33,149 bases of DNA from Roseiarcus sp049509635 (GTDB lineage Bacteria > Pseudomonadota > Alphaproteobacteria > Rhizobiales > Beijerinckiaceae): the NCBI GenBank assembly GCA_049509635.1, contig JBEKZS010000034.1:1-33149 (forward strand). The letters are read 5' to 3'. Positions 25,077-33,149 of this stretch are shown here, piece by piece. The notes beneath the pieces are model-generated. The model was given only the letters and a program-made list of their open reading frames with translations, did no database searches and was not told the origin of the DNA. The translations under genes and the position numbers were made by a program. Position 1 is the stretch's first letter, and each line of letters begins with the position of its first letter.

Positions 25077-27809
25077 TCACGGGCTGGCGCCGGGGGCGGC
25101 GGGCGCGACATGGGTCGGATCGTCCTGCTCGGTCGGATTGAGCAACAGCGCGATGAGCCCTGTCCATCCCGTTTGATGCGAGGCGCCCAGCCCGCGCCCG
25201 GTGTCGCCGTGAAAGTACTCGTAGAACAGCAGATTGTCGCGAAAGTTGGCGTCCTCCCACTGGCGATTGGATTCGCCGAGATAGGCGCGCCGGCCGGCGC
25301 CGTCCTTGAGGAACAGCCCGTGCAGGCGCCGGGTCAACTCCAGCGCGACGCCTTCGAGCGAGAGAAATTTCCCCGATCTGGTCGGGCACTCGACCTGGAA
25401 GGCGTCGCCGTGGAATTTGTGGAGCTTATGGAGCGCCTCGACGATGAGATAGTTGATCGGCATCCAGATCGGGCCGCGCCAGTTCGAGTTTCCGCCGTAG
25501 ATCCTGGTGGTCCCCTCGCCCGGCGTGTAGGCGACGCTGAAGCTTTCGCCGCTCTGCTGGAGCAGGAAGGGATGGTCCTGGTGGTATTTCGAGACGGACC
25601 GGATCCCGAAATCCGACAGGAACTCCTCTTCATCCAGCATGCGTGACAGGACGCAGGTCAGCCGGTAGCGCCGCACCAGCGACAACAGGCGAAACCCCTG
25701 CGGGTTGGGCTGGCGCCAGTTCGACACGAGCCGCGCCAGATCGGGTCGATGATCGACGAACCAGTCGAGCCGCTCGGCGAACGTCGGCAGCGCGGTCGTG
25801 AAGTCTTCGTGGAGCACTTCGACCGCCAGCAGCGGCACGAGGCCGACGATCGAGCGGATGCGCAGCACCTGGCCCGCGTGGCCCGGGGTCCGAAGAACGT
25901 CGTAGTAGAACTTGTCCTGGTCGTCCCACAGGCCTGTGTCATTCGCCCCGCCGGTGGCGTGGACGGCCTCGGCGATATAGATGAAATGCTCGAAGAACTT
26001 GGTCGCGAGATCCTCGAACACGTGGTTGGCCAGGGAGAGTTCCAGCGCAATGCGCATCATGTTGAGCGCAAACGCCGAGACCCAGGCGGTGCCGTCGGAT
26101 TGGTCGAGATAGCCGCCGCCCGGCAGGGGCGTGCGCAAATCAAACAGGCCGATATTGTCGAGACCGAGGAAGCCGCCTTGAAAGATATTGCGCCCGTCAT
26201 GGTCCTCGCGGTTGACCCACCAAGTGAAATTCAACATCAGCTTGTGAAAGACGCGCTCCAGGAATACGGCGTCGCCGGCGCCGGACTGCTTGCGATCGAT
26301 CTCATAAATCTGCAGCGCGGCCCAGGCCTGCACCGGCGGATTCACATCGCTGAAATTCCATTCATAGGCCGGCATCTGGCCGTCGGGATGGAGCGCGCGC
26401 GCCTGGGTGAGCAGGATCAATTGCCCCTTGGCGAATTGCGGATCGATCAGCGCGAACGTCACGCAATGGAACGCGAGGTCCCAGGCGGCGAACCAGGGAT
26501 ATTCCCAGGCGTCGGGCATCGACATGACGTCGCCCGGCGAGAGATCGCCGACCACGCCCATCGCCAGATGGTCCCATTGCGCGTTGCGCCCCTCCTCGCG
26601 CGCCGGCGGCGGCGCCGGCTGCGAGGGATCGCCTTGCAGCCATCGACGGACGTCATAGCCGTAGAATTGTTTGCACCACAGCATTCCTGCAAAGGCTTGG
26701 CGCTGCACCAGCCGCTGATCCGGATCCGCGACGCCCGATTGCACGGCGGCGTAGAATTCGTCGGCCTCGGCTCGTCGCGCCGCAAAGACAGCGTCGGCGC
26801 CGACAGTCCGCGCCGCGCCCTCGCTCCGCTTCAGCCTGACGCAGACCGACCGGCTTCCGCCGCCGGCGACATCCAGCACGTAATGAGCGGCGGCCTTGGT
26901 GCCGCGGCGCTGCGGATTGACCGCCGATGCGTCGCCCTTGACGACGGCGTCGTTGACGCCATCCTTGAAATAGCCGGCGGCCTGGGCGCCGCGGAGCCGG
27001 CGGCTGTTGGTGTCGTTGTCGCAAAACAGCAATGCCGCCGCGCCTTCGCAGGCCATCCGCATCGGCGGCAGATTGGGATGAGCGACGAGGATTCCTTCGG
27101 CGCCGTCCGCCTCCAGCCGCGGCTTGGCCGGAACCGGATTCCACGCCCAGATGTTGCGCGCCCAGATTTGCGGCAGGACATGGAGCCTCGCGCTCGCGGC
27201 GCCGCGATTGTGCGCGGTGACCCGCAGGAGAATGTCGTCCGGGGAGGCTTTCGCATATTCGATCTCGACGTCGAAATAGCGGTCGTCGTCGAAGATCCCG
27301 GTGTCGATCAGCTCATATTCGCGCTCATCGAGCCCGCGCGCCGCGTTGACCGCCACGAGCTGGTCATAGGGGAACGCAGCCTGCGGATATTTGTAGAGCA
27401 TCTTCATATAGGCGTGGGTCGGCACGCCATCGAGATAGTAGTAGAGCTCCTTGACGTCTTCGCCGTGATTGCCTTCGGCGTTGGTCAAGCCGAACAGCCG
27501 CTCTTTCAGAATGGGGTCATGACCGTTCCACAGCGCGACGCTCATGCAGATTTGCAGCTTGTCGTCGGCAAACCCGCCCAGCCCATCCTCGCCCCAGCGA
27601 TAGGCGCGGCTGCGAGAATCGTCATGGGGAAAATATTCCCACGCCGAGCCGTCCGCGCTGTAATCCTCCCGCACGGTGCCCCATTGCCGTTCGCTGAGGT
27701 AAGGCCCCCAACGGCGCCAGGGGGCGCCCGACGAAAGATCGGCGAGTCGACGGCCCTCCTGGGTGTCCCCGACGCGGGTGGCCGGCGAATCGGGCGCTTC
27801 GATCGTCAC
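25077..27809 (-). CDS. GH63-family glucosidase-like protein (MGH1-type)
   Basis: A 910-aa protein from GTG 27809. The N-terminal region has GPYLSERQWGTVREDYS and WEYFPHDDSRSRAYRWGEDG, typical of the bacterial GH63-related glucosidases. The (alpha/alpha)6 catalytic part includes WDLAFHC, MPAYEWNFSDVNPP (acid), and NSNWRGPIWMPINYLIVEAL near residue 760, followed by a C-terminal QTGWTGLIALLL. No signal peptide is evident, so it probably works in the cytoplasm on glucosides such as mannosylglycerate- or glucosylglycerate-type solutes, or on oligosaccharides; that is inference from the family. It converges with the VOC gene (25-base gap) and lies downstream of the RND pump on the same strand. Confidence 0.85.
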   Translation of the reverse strand: MTIEAPDSPATRVGDTQEGRRLADLSSGAPWRRWGPYLSERQWGTVREDYSADGSAWEYFPHDDSRSRAYRWGEDGLGGFADDKLQICMSVALWNGHDPILKERLFGLTNAEGNHGEDVKELYYYLDGVPTHAYMKMLYKYPQAAFPYDQLVAVNAARGLDEREYELIDTGIFDDDRYFDVEIEYAKASPDDILLRVTAHNRGAASARLHVLPQIWARNIWAWNPVPAKPRLEADGAEGILVAHPNLPPMRMACEGAAALLFCDNDTNSRRLRGAQAAGYFKDGVNDAVVKGDASAVNPQRRGTKAAAHYVLDVAGGGSRSVCVRLKRSEGAARTVGADAVFAARRAEADEFYAAVQSGVADPDQRLVQRQAFAGMLWCKQFYGYDVRRWLQGDPSQPAPPPAREEGRNAQWDHLAMGVVGDLSPGDVMSMPDAWEYPWFAAWDLAFHCVTFALIDPQFAKGQLILLTQARALHPDGQMPAYEWNFSDVNPPVQAWAALQIYEIDRKQSGAGDAVFLERVFHKLMLNFTWWVNREDHDGRNIFQGGFLGLDNIGLFDLRTPLPGGGYLDQSDGTAWVSAFALNMMRIALELSLANHVFEDLATKFFEHFIYIAEAVHATGGANDTGLWDDQDKFYYDVLRTPGHAGQVLRIRSIVGLVPLLAVEVLHEDFTTALPTFAERLDWFVDHRPDLARLVSNWRQPNPQGFRLLSLVRRYRLTCVLSRMLDEEEFLSDFGIRSVSKYHQDHPFLLQQSGESFSVAYTPGEGTTRIYGGNSNWRGPIWMPINYLIVEALHKLHKFHGDAFQVECPTRSGKFLSLEGVALELTRRLHGLFLKDGAGRRAYLGESNRQWEDANFRDNLLFYEYFHGDTGRGLGASHQTGWTGLIALLLNPTEQDDPTHVAPAAPGASP

Positions 27810-27886
27810 GTGCTGGGCTTCTCCGGAATTCTCGGACGCAAAGGCGACAATCGGGCCGGCGTTCCAGCTGGCGGGCCTCGCGCCGC

Positions 27887-30800
27887 TCAGGTCGTGGCGA
27901 CGCCTTCCCTATTGGGCTGGCGCTCCTCCCGAGGTCCGGCGGCGCGCCGGCCCAGCAGCCAATCGGACAACTCGTCGAGGTAGATGTAAATGACCGGCGT
28001 CGTGAACAGCGTCAGCGCCTGACTTACGATGAGGCCGCCGACCATCGCGTAACCGAGCGGCTGCCTGATCTCGGAGCCGGTGCCGGTCCCGAGCATCAGC
28101 GGTATGCCCCCGAGCAGCGCCGCCATCGTCGTCATCATGATCGGCCGGAAGCGAAGGAGCGCCGCGCGACGTACGGCGTCATGCGCGGGCAGATGATCCT
28201 CCCGCTCCGCGACGATGGCGAAATCGACCAGCATGATGCCGTTCTTCTTCACGATGCCGATCAGCAGAATGACGCCGATCAACGCGATGAGGCTGAAATC
28301 GAAACGAAACAGCATCAGCATGGCGAGGGCGCCGACGCCCGCCGAGGGCAGCGTCGACAGGATCGTCAGCGGGTGGACGTAGCTCTCATAGAGAATGCCC
28401 AGGATCAGATAGACCACCACCAAGGCCGCAACGATCAGCAGCGGCACCGTCGTCAGCGAGGCCTGGAAAGCCTGGGCGTTGCCCTGAAAGCTGGTGTTGA
28501 CGGTGGTCGGAAGCTTCAGCTCGCTCTGCGCGCGCTGGATCGCCTCGGTCGCCTGGCTGAGAGCCGCGCCCGGGGCCAGATTGAAGCTGATCGTCGTCGC
28601 CGGGAACTGGCCCTGATGGTTGATCGACAGGGGTTGGACGGGCGTCGTCGTCCATCGGGCGAAAGTGGACAGCGGCGCCTCGCCGCCGGTGGTCGCGGAT
28701 TTGAGAAAAATCCTGTCGAGCGTCGCCAAATCGTCCTGAAGGCTCGGCAGGACCTCCATGATCACCTCGTAGCTCGACAGCTGGGTGAAATACAGGGCGA
28801 TCTGACGCTGGCCAAAGGCGTCGTAGAGCGTATCGTCGATCGTCTGCGCGGTCAGCCCATAGCGCGAAGCCTGGTCGCGGTCGAAGGTCAGCGTCAGCGT
28901 CGCGCCCGCGGTCTCCTGGTCGGAGGCGACGTCGCGCAGTTCGGGCAGGCTCTGCATCCTGGCGAGCATTTTCGGCGCCCATTGGTTCAGTTCGCCGAAA
29001 TCGGAATCCTGGAGGGTGTACTGGTATTGGGTGCGCGAGGCGCGTCCGCCGACGGTCACGTCCTGCGCCGCCTGCAGGAACAGCTTTGCGCCTTCGACCT
29101 TGTCGAGCTGCGGACCCAATCGCGCGATGATCTGACCGGCGCTCGCGCTGCGTTGATCGCGCGGCTTCAAGGTGATGAACATGCGCCCGGTATTGAGCGG
29201 ATTGCCGGCGCCGCCCATCGCCATGGCGACGTGATCGACCGCCGGATCCTTCAGGACGACCGCGCCGAGCGCGGCCTGATGTCTCATCATGTCGGTGACG
29301 GAAATGTCTTGCGCAGCCTCGGATATGCCGGTGATCAAGCCGGTGTCCTGCTGGGGGAAGAAGCCCTTAGGAATGATCACGAACAGATAGACCGACAGGG
29401 CCAGCGTCCCGAGGAAGACGAGCAACGTGACGAAGCGGAATTGGAGCACGAGGTCGAGACCCCGCTCGTAGCCATTCAGCATCGCCTCGAATCCACGCTC
29501 GCTGAGCGCATAGAGACGCCCGTGATGGGCCTCCTTGGCCGGTTTCAGGAAGCGCGAGGCCATCATCGGCGTCAGCGTCAGCGACACCGCCGCCGAAACG
29601 ACGATGGTCATCGACAGCGTCACCGCGAATTCGCGAAACAGCCTGCCGATGATGCCGCCCATCAGCAGAAGCGGAATCAACACGGCGATCAACGAAATGC
29701 TGATCGACATGATGGTGAAGCCGATCTCGCGCGAACCTTTCAACGCGGCCGCCAGCGGGGCTTCGCCCTCCTCGATGTAGCGGGTGATGTTCTCGAGCAT
29801 GACGATCGCGTCGTCGACCACGAAGCCGACGGAGATCGTCAGCGCCATCAGCGATAGATTGTCGAGCGTGTAGCCCGCAGTCCACATCAGCGCGCAGGCG
29901 CCGAGCAACGCCAGCGGCACCGTGACGCTCGGGATGATCGTCGCCCAGAGATTGCGCAGGAAGACGAAGATCACCATCACGACGAGCGCGATCGTCAGCA
30001 GCAGCGTGAACTGCACGTCGTGAACGGAAGCGCGGATCGTCTGCGTGCGGTCGCTCAACGTGAATATGTCGATCGCCGGCGGCATCGACGCCTTGATGCG
30101 CGGCAACTCGGCCATGATCTTGTCGACAGTGTCGATGACGTTGGCGCCCGGCTGCTTGTAGATCACCAGAAAGATGCTGCGCTTGCCGTCGGCCCAGGCC
30201 GCCTGGGTCGTGTCCTGCGGGCCGATCACCGCCCGGCCGACGTCGTGCACGCGCAGCGCGCCGCCGTCGCGGTAGGCGATGATGACGTTGTTCCAACTCT
30301 TCGGCTCGGTGAGCTGATCGTTGGTGTAGATCGTGAATGCGCGGGTCCCGCTGTAGATCGTGCCTTTGGGATCGTCGACGGTGGCGACCGACAGCGGCGT
30401 GCGCACGTCTTCGAGCGACAGGCCCTTGGCGACGAGCTTGGCCGGATCGAGCTGGATCCGGATCGCCGGCTTTTGCTGGCCGCCGATGGTGACCTGGGCG
30501 ACCCCTGGAACCTGGCTGACCTGCTGGACGAGCTTGGTCTCCACATTGTCGTCGACCTCGGTGAGGTCCATGCTGTCGGAGGTCGCTGCGAGCAGGAGGA
30601 TGGGCGAGTCCGCCGGATTGACCTTCTTGTAGCTCGGCGGGGTCGGCAGATCCTTCGGCAACTGGCCGCCCGCGGCGTTGATCGCGGCCAGCACGTCGCT
30701 CGACGCGCCGTCGATGTCGCGGCTGAGGTCGAACTGAATGGTGATCGCGGTCGAGCCGAGCGTGCTGATCGAGGTCATTTGCGAGACGCCTGAAATCTGG

Positions 30801-31021
30801 GCGAATTGCGTCTCGAGCGGCTGGGCGACGGCGGAGGCCATGGTTTCGGGACTGGCGCCGGGAAGCAGCGCCGACACCTGAAGCGTGGGGAAATCGACCT
30901 GCGGCAGCGGGGCGACCGGCAGTCTCGGATAGGCGACGACGCCGACGAACAGGATGCCGACCATCAGCAGCGAGGTCGCGATCGGATGCCGGATGAATGG
31001 TTCGGAAATGTTGCCCGCCAT
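27887..31021 (-). CDS. RND efflux pump inner-membrane transporter, MdtB/MdtC-like
   Basis: A 1044-aa resistance-nodulation-division transporter of normal length. The N-terminus MAGNISEPFIRHPIATSLLM and block ILFVGVVAYPRLPVAPLPQV are typical of the MdtB/C branch. TM4 carries the proton-relay acid pair in FVVDDAIVMLENI, and TM10 has IGIVKKNGIMLVDFAI. GGIIGRLFREFAVTLSM and LTPMMASRFL mark the centre; the C-terminal half repeats the fold. It begins two bases after the adaptor gene. In Enterobacteria MdtB and MdtC act as a mixed trimer, but only one pump gene is present here. Confidence 0.95.
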   Translation of the reverse strand: MAGNISEPFIRHPIATSLLMVGILFVGVVAYPRLPVAPLPQVDFPTLQVSALLPGASPETMASAVAQPLETQFAQISGVSQMTSISTLGSTAITIQFDLSRDIDGASSDVLAAINAAGGQLPKDLPTPPSYKKVNPADSPILLLAATSDSMDLTEVDDNVETKLVQQVSQVPGVAQVTIGGQQKPAIRIQLDPAKLVAKGLSLEDVRTPLSVATVDDPKGTIYSGTRAFTIYTNDQLTEPKSWNNVIIAYRDGGALRVHDVGRAVIGPQDTTQAAWADGKRSIFLVIYKQPGANVIDTVDKIMAELPRIKASMPPAIDIFTLSDRTQTIRASVHDVQFTLLLTIALVVMVIFVFLRNLWATIIPSVTVPLALLGACALMWTAGYTLDNLSLMALTISVGFVVDDAIVMLENITRYIEEGEAPLAAALKGSREIGFTIMSISISLIAVLIPLLLMGGIIGRLFREFAVTLSMTIVVSAAVSLTLTPMMASRFLKPAKEAHHGRLYALSERGFEAMLNGYERGLDLVLQFRFVTLLVFLGTLALSVYLFVIIPKGFFPQQDTGLITGISEAAQDISVTDMMRHQAALGAVVLKDPAVDHVAMAMGGAGNPLNTGRMFITLKPRDQRSASAGQIIARLGPQLDKVEGAKLFLQAAQDVTVGGRASRTQYQYTLQDSDFGELNQWAPKMLARMQSLPELRDVASDQETAGATLTLTFDRDQASRYGLTAQTIDDTLYDAFGQRQIALYFTQLSSYEVIMEVLPSLQDDLATLDRIFLKSATTGGEAPLSTFARWTTTPVQPLSINHQGQFPATTISFNLAPGAALSQATEAIQRAQSELKLPTTVNTSFQGNAQAFQASLTTVPLLIVAALVVVYLILGILYESYVHPLTILSTLPSAGVGALAMLMLFRFDFSLIALIGVILLIGIVKKNGIMLVDFAIVAEREDHLPAHDAVRRAALLRFRPIMMTTMAALLGGIPLMLGTGTGSEIRQPLGYAMVGGLIVSQALTLFTTPVIYIYLDELSDWLLGRRAAGPREERQPNREGVATT

Positions 31022-31023
31022 GG

Positions 31024-32241
31024 CTAGGGCGCCTTGGCGGGAGCGTTCTGCACCGCCTGGTTGGGCGTGGCGGGCGAGGCCGCCTCGGTCGGCTGGACCA
31101 GCGCGCCTTGTTGCAGCCGGTATTGCCCTTCGGTCACCACCTTCTGGCCGGGCGCCAGGCCCTGCGAGACGACCGACAGCCCATTGCCCTCCTGACCGAC
31201 CTTGATGTCGTGCGTCTCGACCTTGTTGTCGTCCCCGACGACATAGGCGTAGAGGCCGTTGGGTCCGCGCTTGACCGCATCTGCAGGCACGACGGTAACC
31301 TGCCTCAACGTGTCGACCAGCAGCAGCGTCGATACCGAAAGGCCGGGCCACAGGGCATTGTCGACATTCTCGAATGTCGCTTTCATGCGGATGTCGCCGC
31401 TCGCCTGGTCGACCGCGTTGTTGACGAGCGCGAGCCTGCCCTGCGACAGCTTGGTCAGACCGTCGGAACTCAGTGCGGTCACCGGCACCGCGCCGGCGGC
31501 GAGCGCCTGATTGATTTGCGGTATGTCCTCCTCGGGCGCCGTGAACACCACCGAGATCGGTTGCAGCTTGACGATCGTCACGATCCCCGTGGTGCTCGAC
31601 GCATGTACGATGTTGCCGGGATCGACGAGGCGGAACCCGGTTTTCCCGGACAGCGGCGACCGGATCGTCGTGTAGCTCACCTGGGTCTGGGCGTTGTCGA
31701 CCGCCGCCTGGTCGCCCTTGATCTGGGCGATCAGCTGGTCGACCGTCGCCTGCTGGGTGTCGAGTTGCTGGCGCGAGGCGAAATCCTGCTGTGCGAGGGT
31801 GGAATAGCGCTGGAGATTGAGTTGCGCGTTCTTGAGGCTCGCTTCGTCCTGCGCCTTCTTCGCCAGCGCCTGATCGAGGGCCGCCTGGTAGGGCCGCGGA
31901 TCGATCTGGGCGAGAATGTCGCCCTCCTTGACCATCTGGCCCTGCTTGAAATCGACCTTGACGACCTCGCCGTCGACGCGACTGCTGACGGTGACGGTGT
32001 CGTAAGGCTCGACGACGCCGAGCCCATTCAGATAGACCGGGAAATCGGCCGTCTTCACCTGGGCGACGGTCACCGGAACCGGCGCGGGTTTCTGCTCGGC
32101 GCTGTCGGTCTGCCCCGCCGGGCCCGAACCGCCCGCGAAAAAATGACGCCAGCCGAAATACGCCCCGAGCCCGACAGCCAGGACGACGATCGCCAGCGTC
32201 CCGACGCCGCGCAAACGCGCGCCCTGAGGAGATGAGGCCAA
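31024..32241 (-). CDS. RND periplasmic adaptor, MdtA-like
   Basis: Predicted 405 aa. I chose TTG 32241, which has GGAGGG 4 bases upstream and leads straight into an N-terminal anchor (GTLAIVVLAVGLGAYFGW); the frame is open further up to 32640 but without family character. The adaptor layout follows: beta/lipoyl part with FPVYLNGLGVVEPYDTVTVS, VDFKQGQMVKEGDILAQIDPR, a helical hairpin of about 80 residues rich in Gln/Ala, then YTTIRSPLSGKTGFRLVDPG, and a C-terminal beta-barrel. It links the RND pump to an outer-membrane channel; no such channel gene is present in the window. A TTG start would keep expression low. Confidence 0.88.
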   Translation of the reverse strand: MASSPQGARLRGVGTLAIVVLAVGLGAYFGWRHFFAGGSGPAGQTDSAEQKPAPVPVTVAQVKTADFPVYLNGLGVVEPYDTVTVSSRVDGEVVKVDFKQGQMVKEGDILAQIDPRPYQAALDQALAKKAQDEASLKNAQLNLQRYSTLAQQDFASRQQLDTQQATVDQLIAQIKGDQAAVDNAQTQVSYTTIRSPLSGKTGFRLVDPGNIVHASSTTGIVTIVKLQPISVVFTAPEEDIPQINQALAAGAVPVTALSSDGLTKLSQGRLALVNNAVDQASGDIRMKATFENVDNALWPGLSVSTLLLVDTLRQVTVVPADAVKRGPNGLYAYVVGDDNKVETHDIKVGQEGNGLSVVSQGLAPGQKVVTEGQYRLQQGALVQPTEAASPATPNQAVQNAPAKAP

Positions 32242-32611
32242 AGAACCCTCCAATGCCGCACCAACGCCGCGAACGGCAGTTGGTTCCACCAGCGAGCGCC
32301 GCGCGAGCGCGGGAGCGGCCACCAGATGCGAAGCAATTGTCCGCGCGTGGTTCAGCCGCCGCAGCGATTGACGATACAACCCAAGCCCTGGAACCGCTTG
32401 TTCAAACCGACGGCGCGGAAGGCGGGACATGCCCGGCCATGACGGCGGTGGGCGGCCAAAGGCCTCAATTGCTGGGTTCCGGTGACAGGTGTTCAGTCCA
32501 CTCACGTCGACGCCCCCGAACTGCCGCATCGCTCGCGCGGCGACGGCCGGCCTGGGCCGTAACCCGCGACCTGGCGATCCGACCGCGGCGCCCAGACGTC
32601 TGTAAAAGAGA
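32242..32611. other. Upstream region of the efflux genes, no firm gene
   Basis: The minus-strand frame of the adaptor continues open through most of this stretch, but its translation shows no conserved block. I see no RNA gene or repeat. It must hold the promoter of the efflux genes, which I cannot place. Confidence 0.35.
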
Positions 32612-32689
32612 AATTTGAGAATTAACTTCCCAAGTTCCAAAAAAACTGGCTATGGTGCCAGTTGGGGTCACCCCAGAAGGAGCTCCGCC
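32612..32689 (+). promoter_or_regulatory. AT-rich leader with two inverted repeats before the HTH gene
   Basis: The sequence turns AT-rich here, against its surroundings. A perfect 7-bp inverted repeat AACTGGC-TATGGT-GCCAGTT (32644-32663) contains a possible minus-10 (TATGGT), and TGGGGT-C-ACCCCA (32663-32675) follows directly. AAGGAG (32677-32682) is 7 bases before ATG 32690. The repeats may be an operator, possibly for the encoded HTH protein itself. Confidence 0.45.
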
Positions 32690-32910
32690 ATGATCGATCC
32701 CGCAGCGCCCGCGCCGCCCCCCCCGCCGCCGCCGTCAGCGCAATTGAACGCGAAGTCCGCCGGCATCGCGTCATGGAGTGCGCGCGGCGCGGATGGGGCT
32801 GCGCGTCGATCGCCGAAGCCGAGGCGCTGACGCCCCGGCGGATCGGCCGGATCGTCGCGCGGACGCTCGCGCTGCCCGAGGTCGATCCGGCCAGCGAGCA
32901 TGGGCGCGGG
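32690..32910 (+). pseudogene. Small helix-turn-helix protein gene, frameshifted at a C8 run
   Basis: A strong ribosome site (AAGGAG) serves ATG 32690, but the frame gives only 46 residues and stops at 32828-32830. The neighbouring frame, entered after the run of eight C (32717-32724), reads AIEREVRRHRVMECARRG then WGCASIAEAEALTPRRIGRI and VARTLALPEVDPASEH. That pattern looks like a sigma-70-region-4/HTH-type small DNA-binding protein seen in rhizobial genomes, from memory. One more C would join the two frames. After DPASEH the frame stays open to the window end but loses family character. So it is either a sequencing error, a slippage-prone gene or a decayed gene that may continue beyond the window. 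Confidence 0.5.
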
Positions 32911-33149
32911 GCCGACGAGGACACGCCGGCCGCCGCCGCGCGGGGCGCCGCACGGCGGCGCCCTCCAGACCCCCGCGCGGGCTTCCTTTTGCCTGCAACC
33001 CTCTGTTTTGCCCCGATCGGCGGGAAAATGGATCTCCAAATATTTCCACCACCGAAAGGATTTGTCGGACGATGCGGCCGGCGCCGGGAAGCCGGTCCTG
33101 CGGAGGTTCGCGGGCGGGCTCGCCGAAGCGCCGGAGCCGATTCGGCGAG

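Noticed and set aside
25749..27983. 744-codon plus-strand open frame opposite the glucosidase
   Set aside because: Shadow of the GH63 gene; no domain recognised.
28181..29857. 558-codon plus-strand open frame opposite the RND pump
   Set aside because: Low-complexity Arg/Gln/Asp/His text, antisense to a certain RND gene.

Overview
The window is a GC-rich, densely coded stretch of chromosome-like DNA from an alphaproteobacterium. It most resembles Hyphomicrobiales (Rhizobiales). The clues are an OlsB-type ornithine-lipid acyltransferase, a DUF6894 protein, a Crp/Fnr regulator of the rhizobial kind, frequent GTG starts and many 4-nt stop/start overlaps. No genus can be fixed from sequence alone. 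There is no intact insertion sequence, CRISPR array or rRNA.

Layout. 1-1308: 3' part of a hybrid sensor histidine kinase. 1364-2245: OlsB-like acyltransferase. 2329-2405: tRNA-Arg(CCG), followed directly by the decayed 3' end of a large serine recombinase on the minus strand. 2929-6040: stress-type SDR, single-domain response regulator (minus), Crp/Fnr regulator and DUF6894 protein.

6161-15549 (all minus): a compact ten-gene block. In order of transcription it holds a divergent uracil-DNA glycosylase, a GMC oxidoreductase, a NIPSNAP-like fragment, a BMP-family ABC importer (binding protein, double ATPase, two permeases), a VOC protein and two SDR dehydrogenases. Most junctions overlap or are a few bases long, so it reads as one operon. 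A RutR-like TetR regulator (15801-16466, plus) is divergent from it. Their shared intergenic region carries two inverted repeats, one overlapping a perfect TTGACA on the operon strand. My inference is an uptake-and-oxidation pathway for a small organic, possibly nucleobase- or nucleoside-like, compound. The substrate is unknown.

16695-20494: cyoABCD, a cytochrome bo-type ubiquinol oxidase without CyoE. 20649-25051: a divergent pair of units, SDR (very like Bacillus glucose 1-dehydrogenase) plus GMC oxidoreductase on minus, and DoxX-cupin-double VOC on plus. 25077-27809: a large GH63-type glucosidase (minus). 27887-32241: an MdtA-like periplasmic adaptor and an MdtB/C-like RND pump (minus) with no outer-membrane partner. 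32690-end: start of a small helix-turn-helix gene that has a good ribosome site but is frameshifted at a run of eight C.

The most interesting parts are the RutR-like regulator with its operon, the atypical uracil-DNA glycosylase at the head of that operon, the recombinase scar beside tRNA-Arg, and the poly-C frameshift near the right end.
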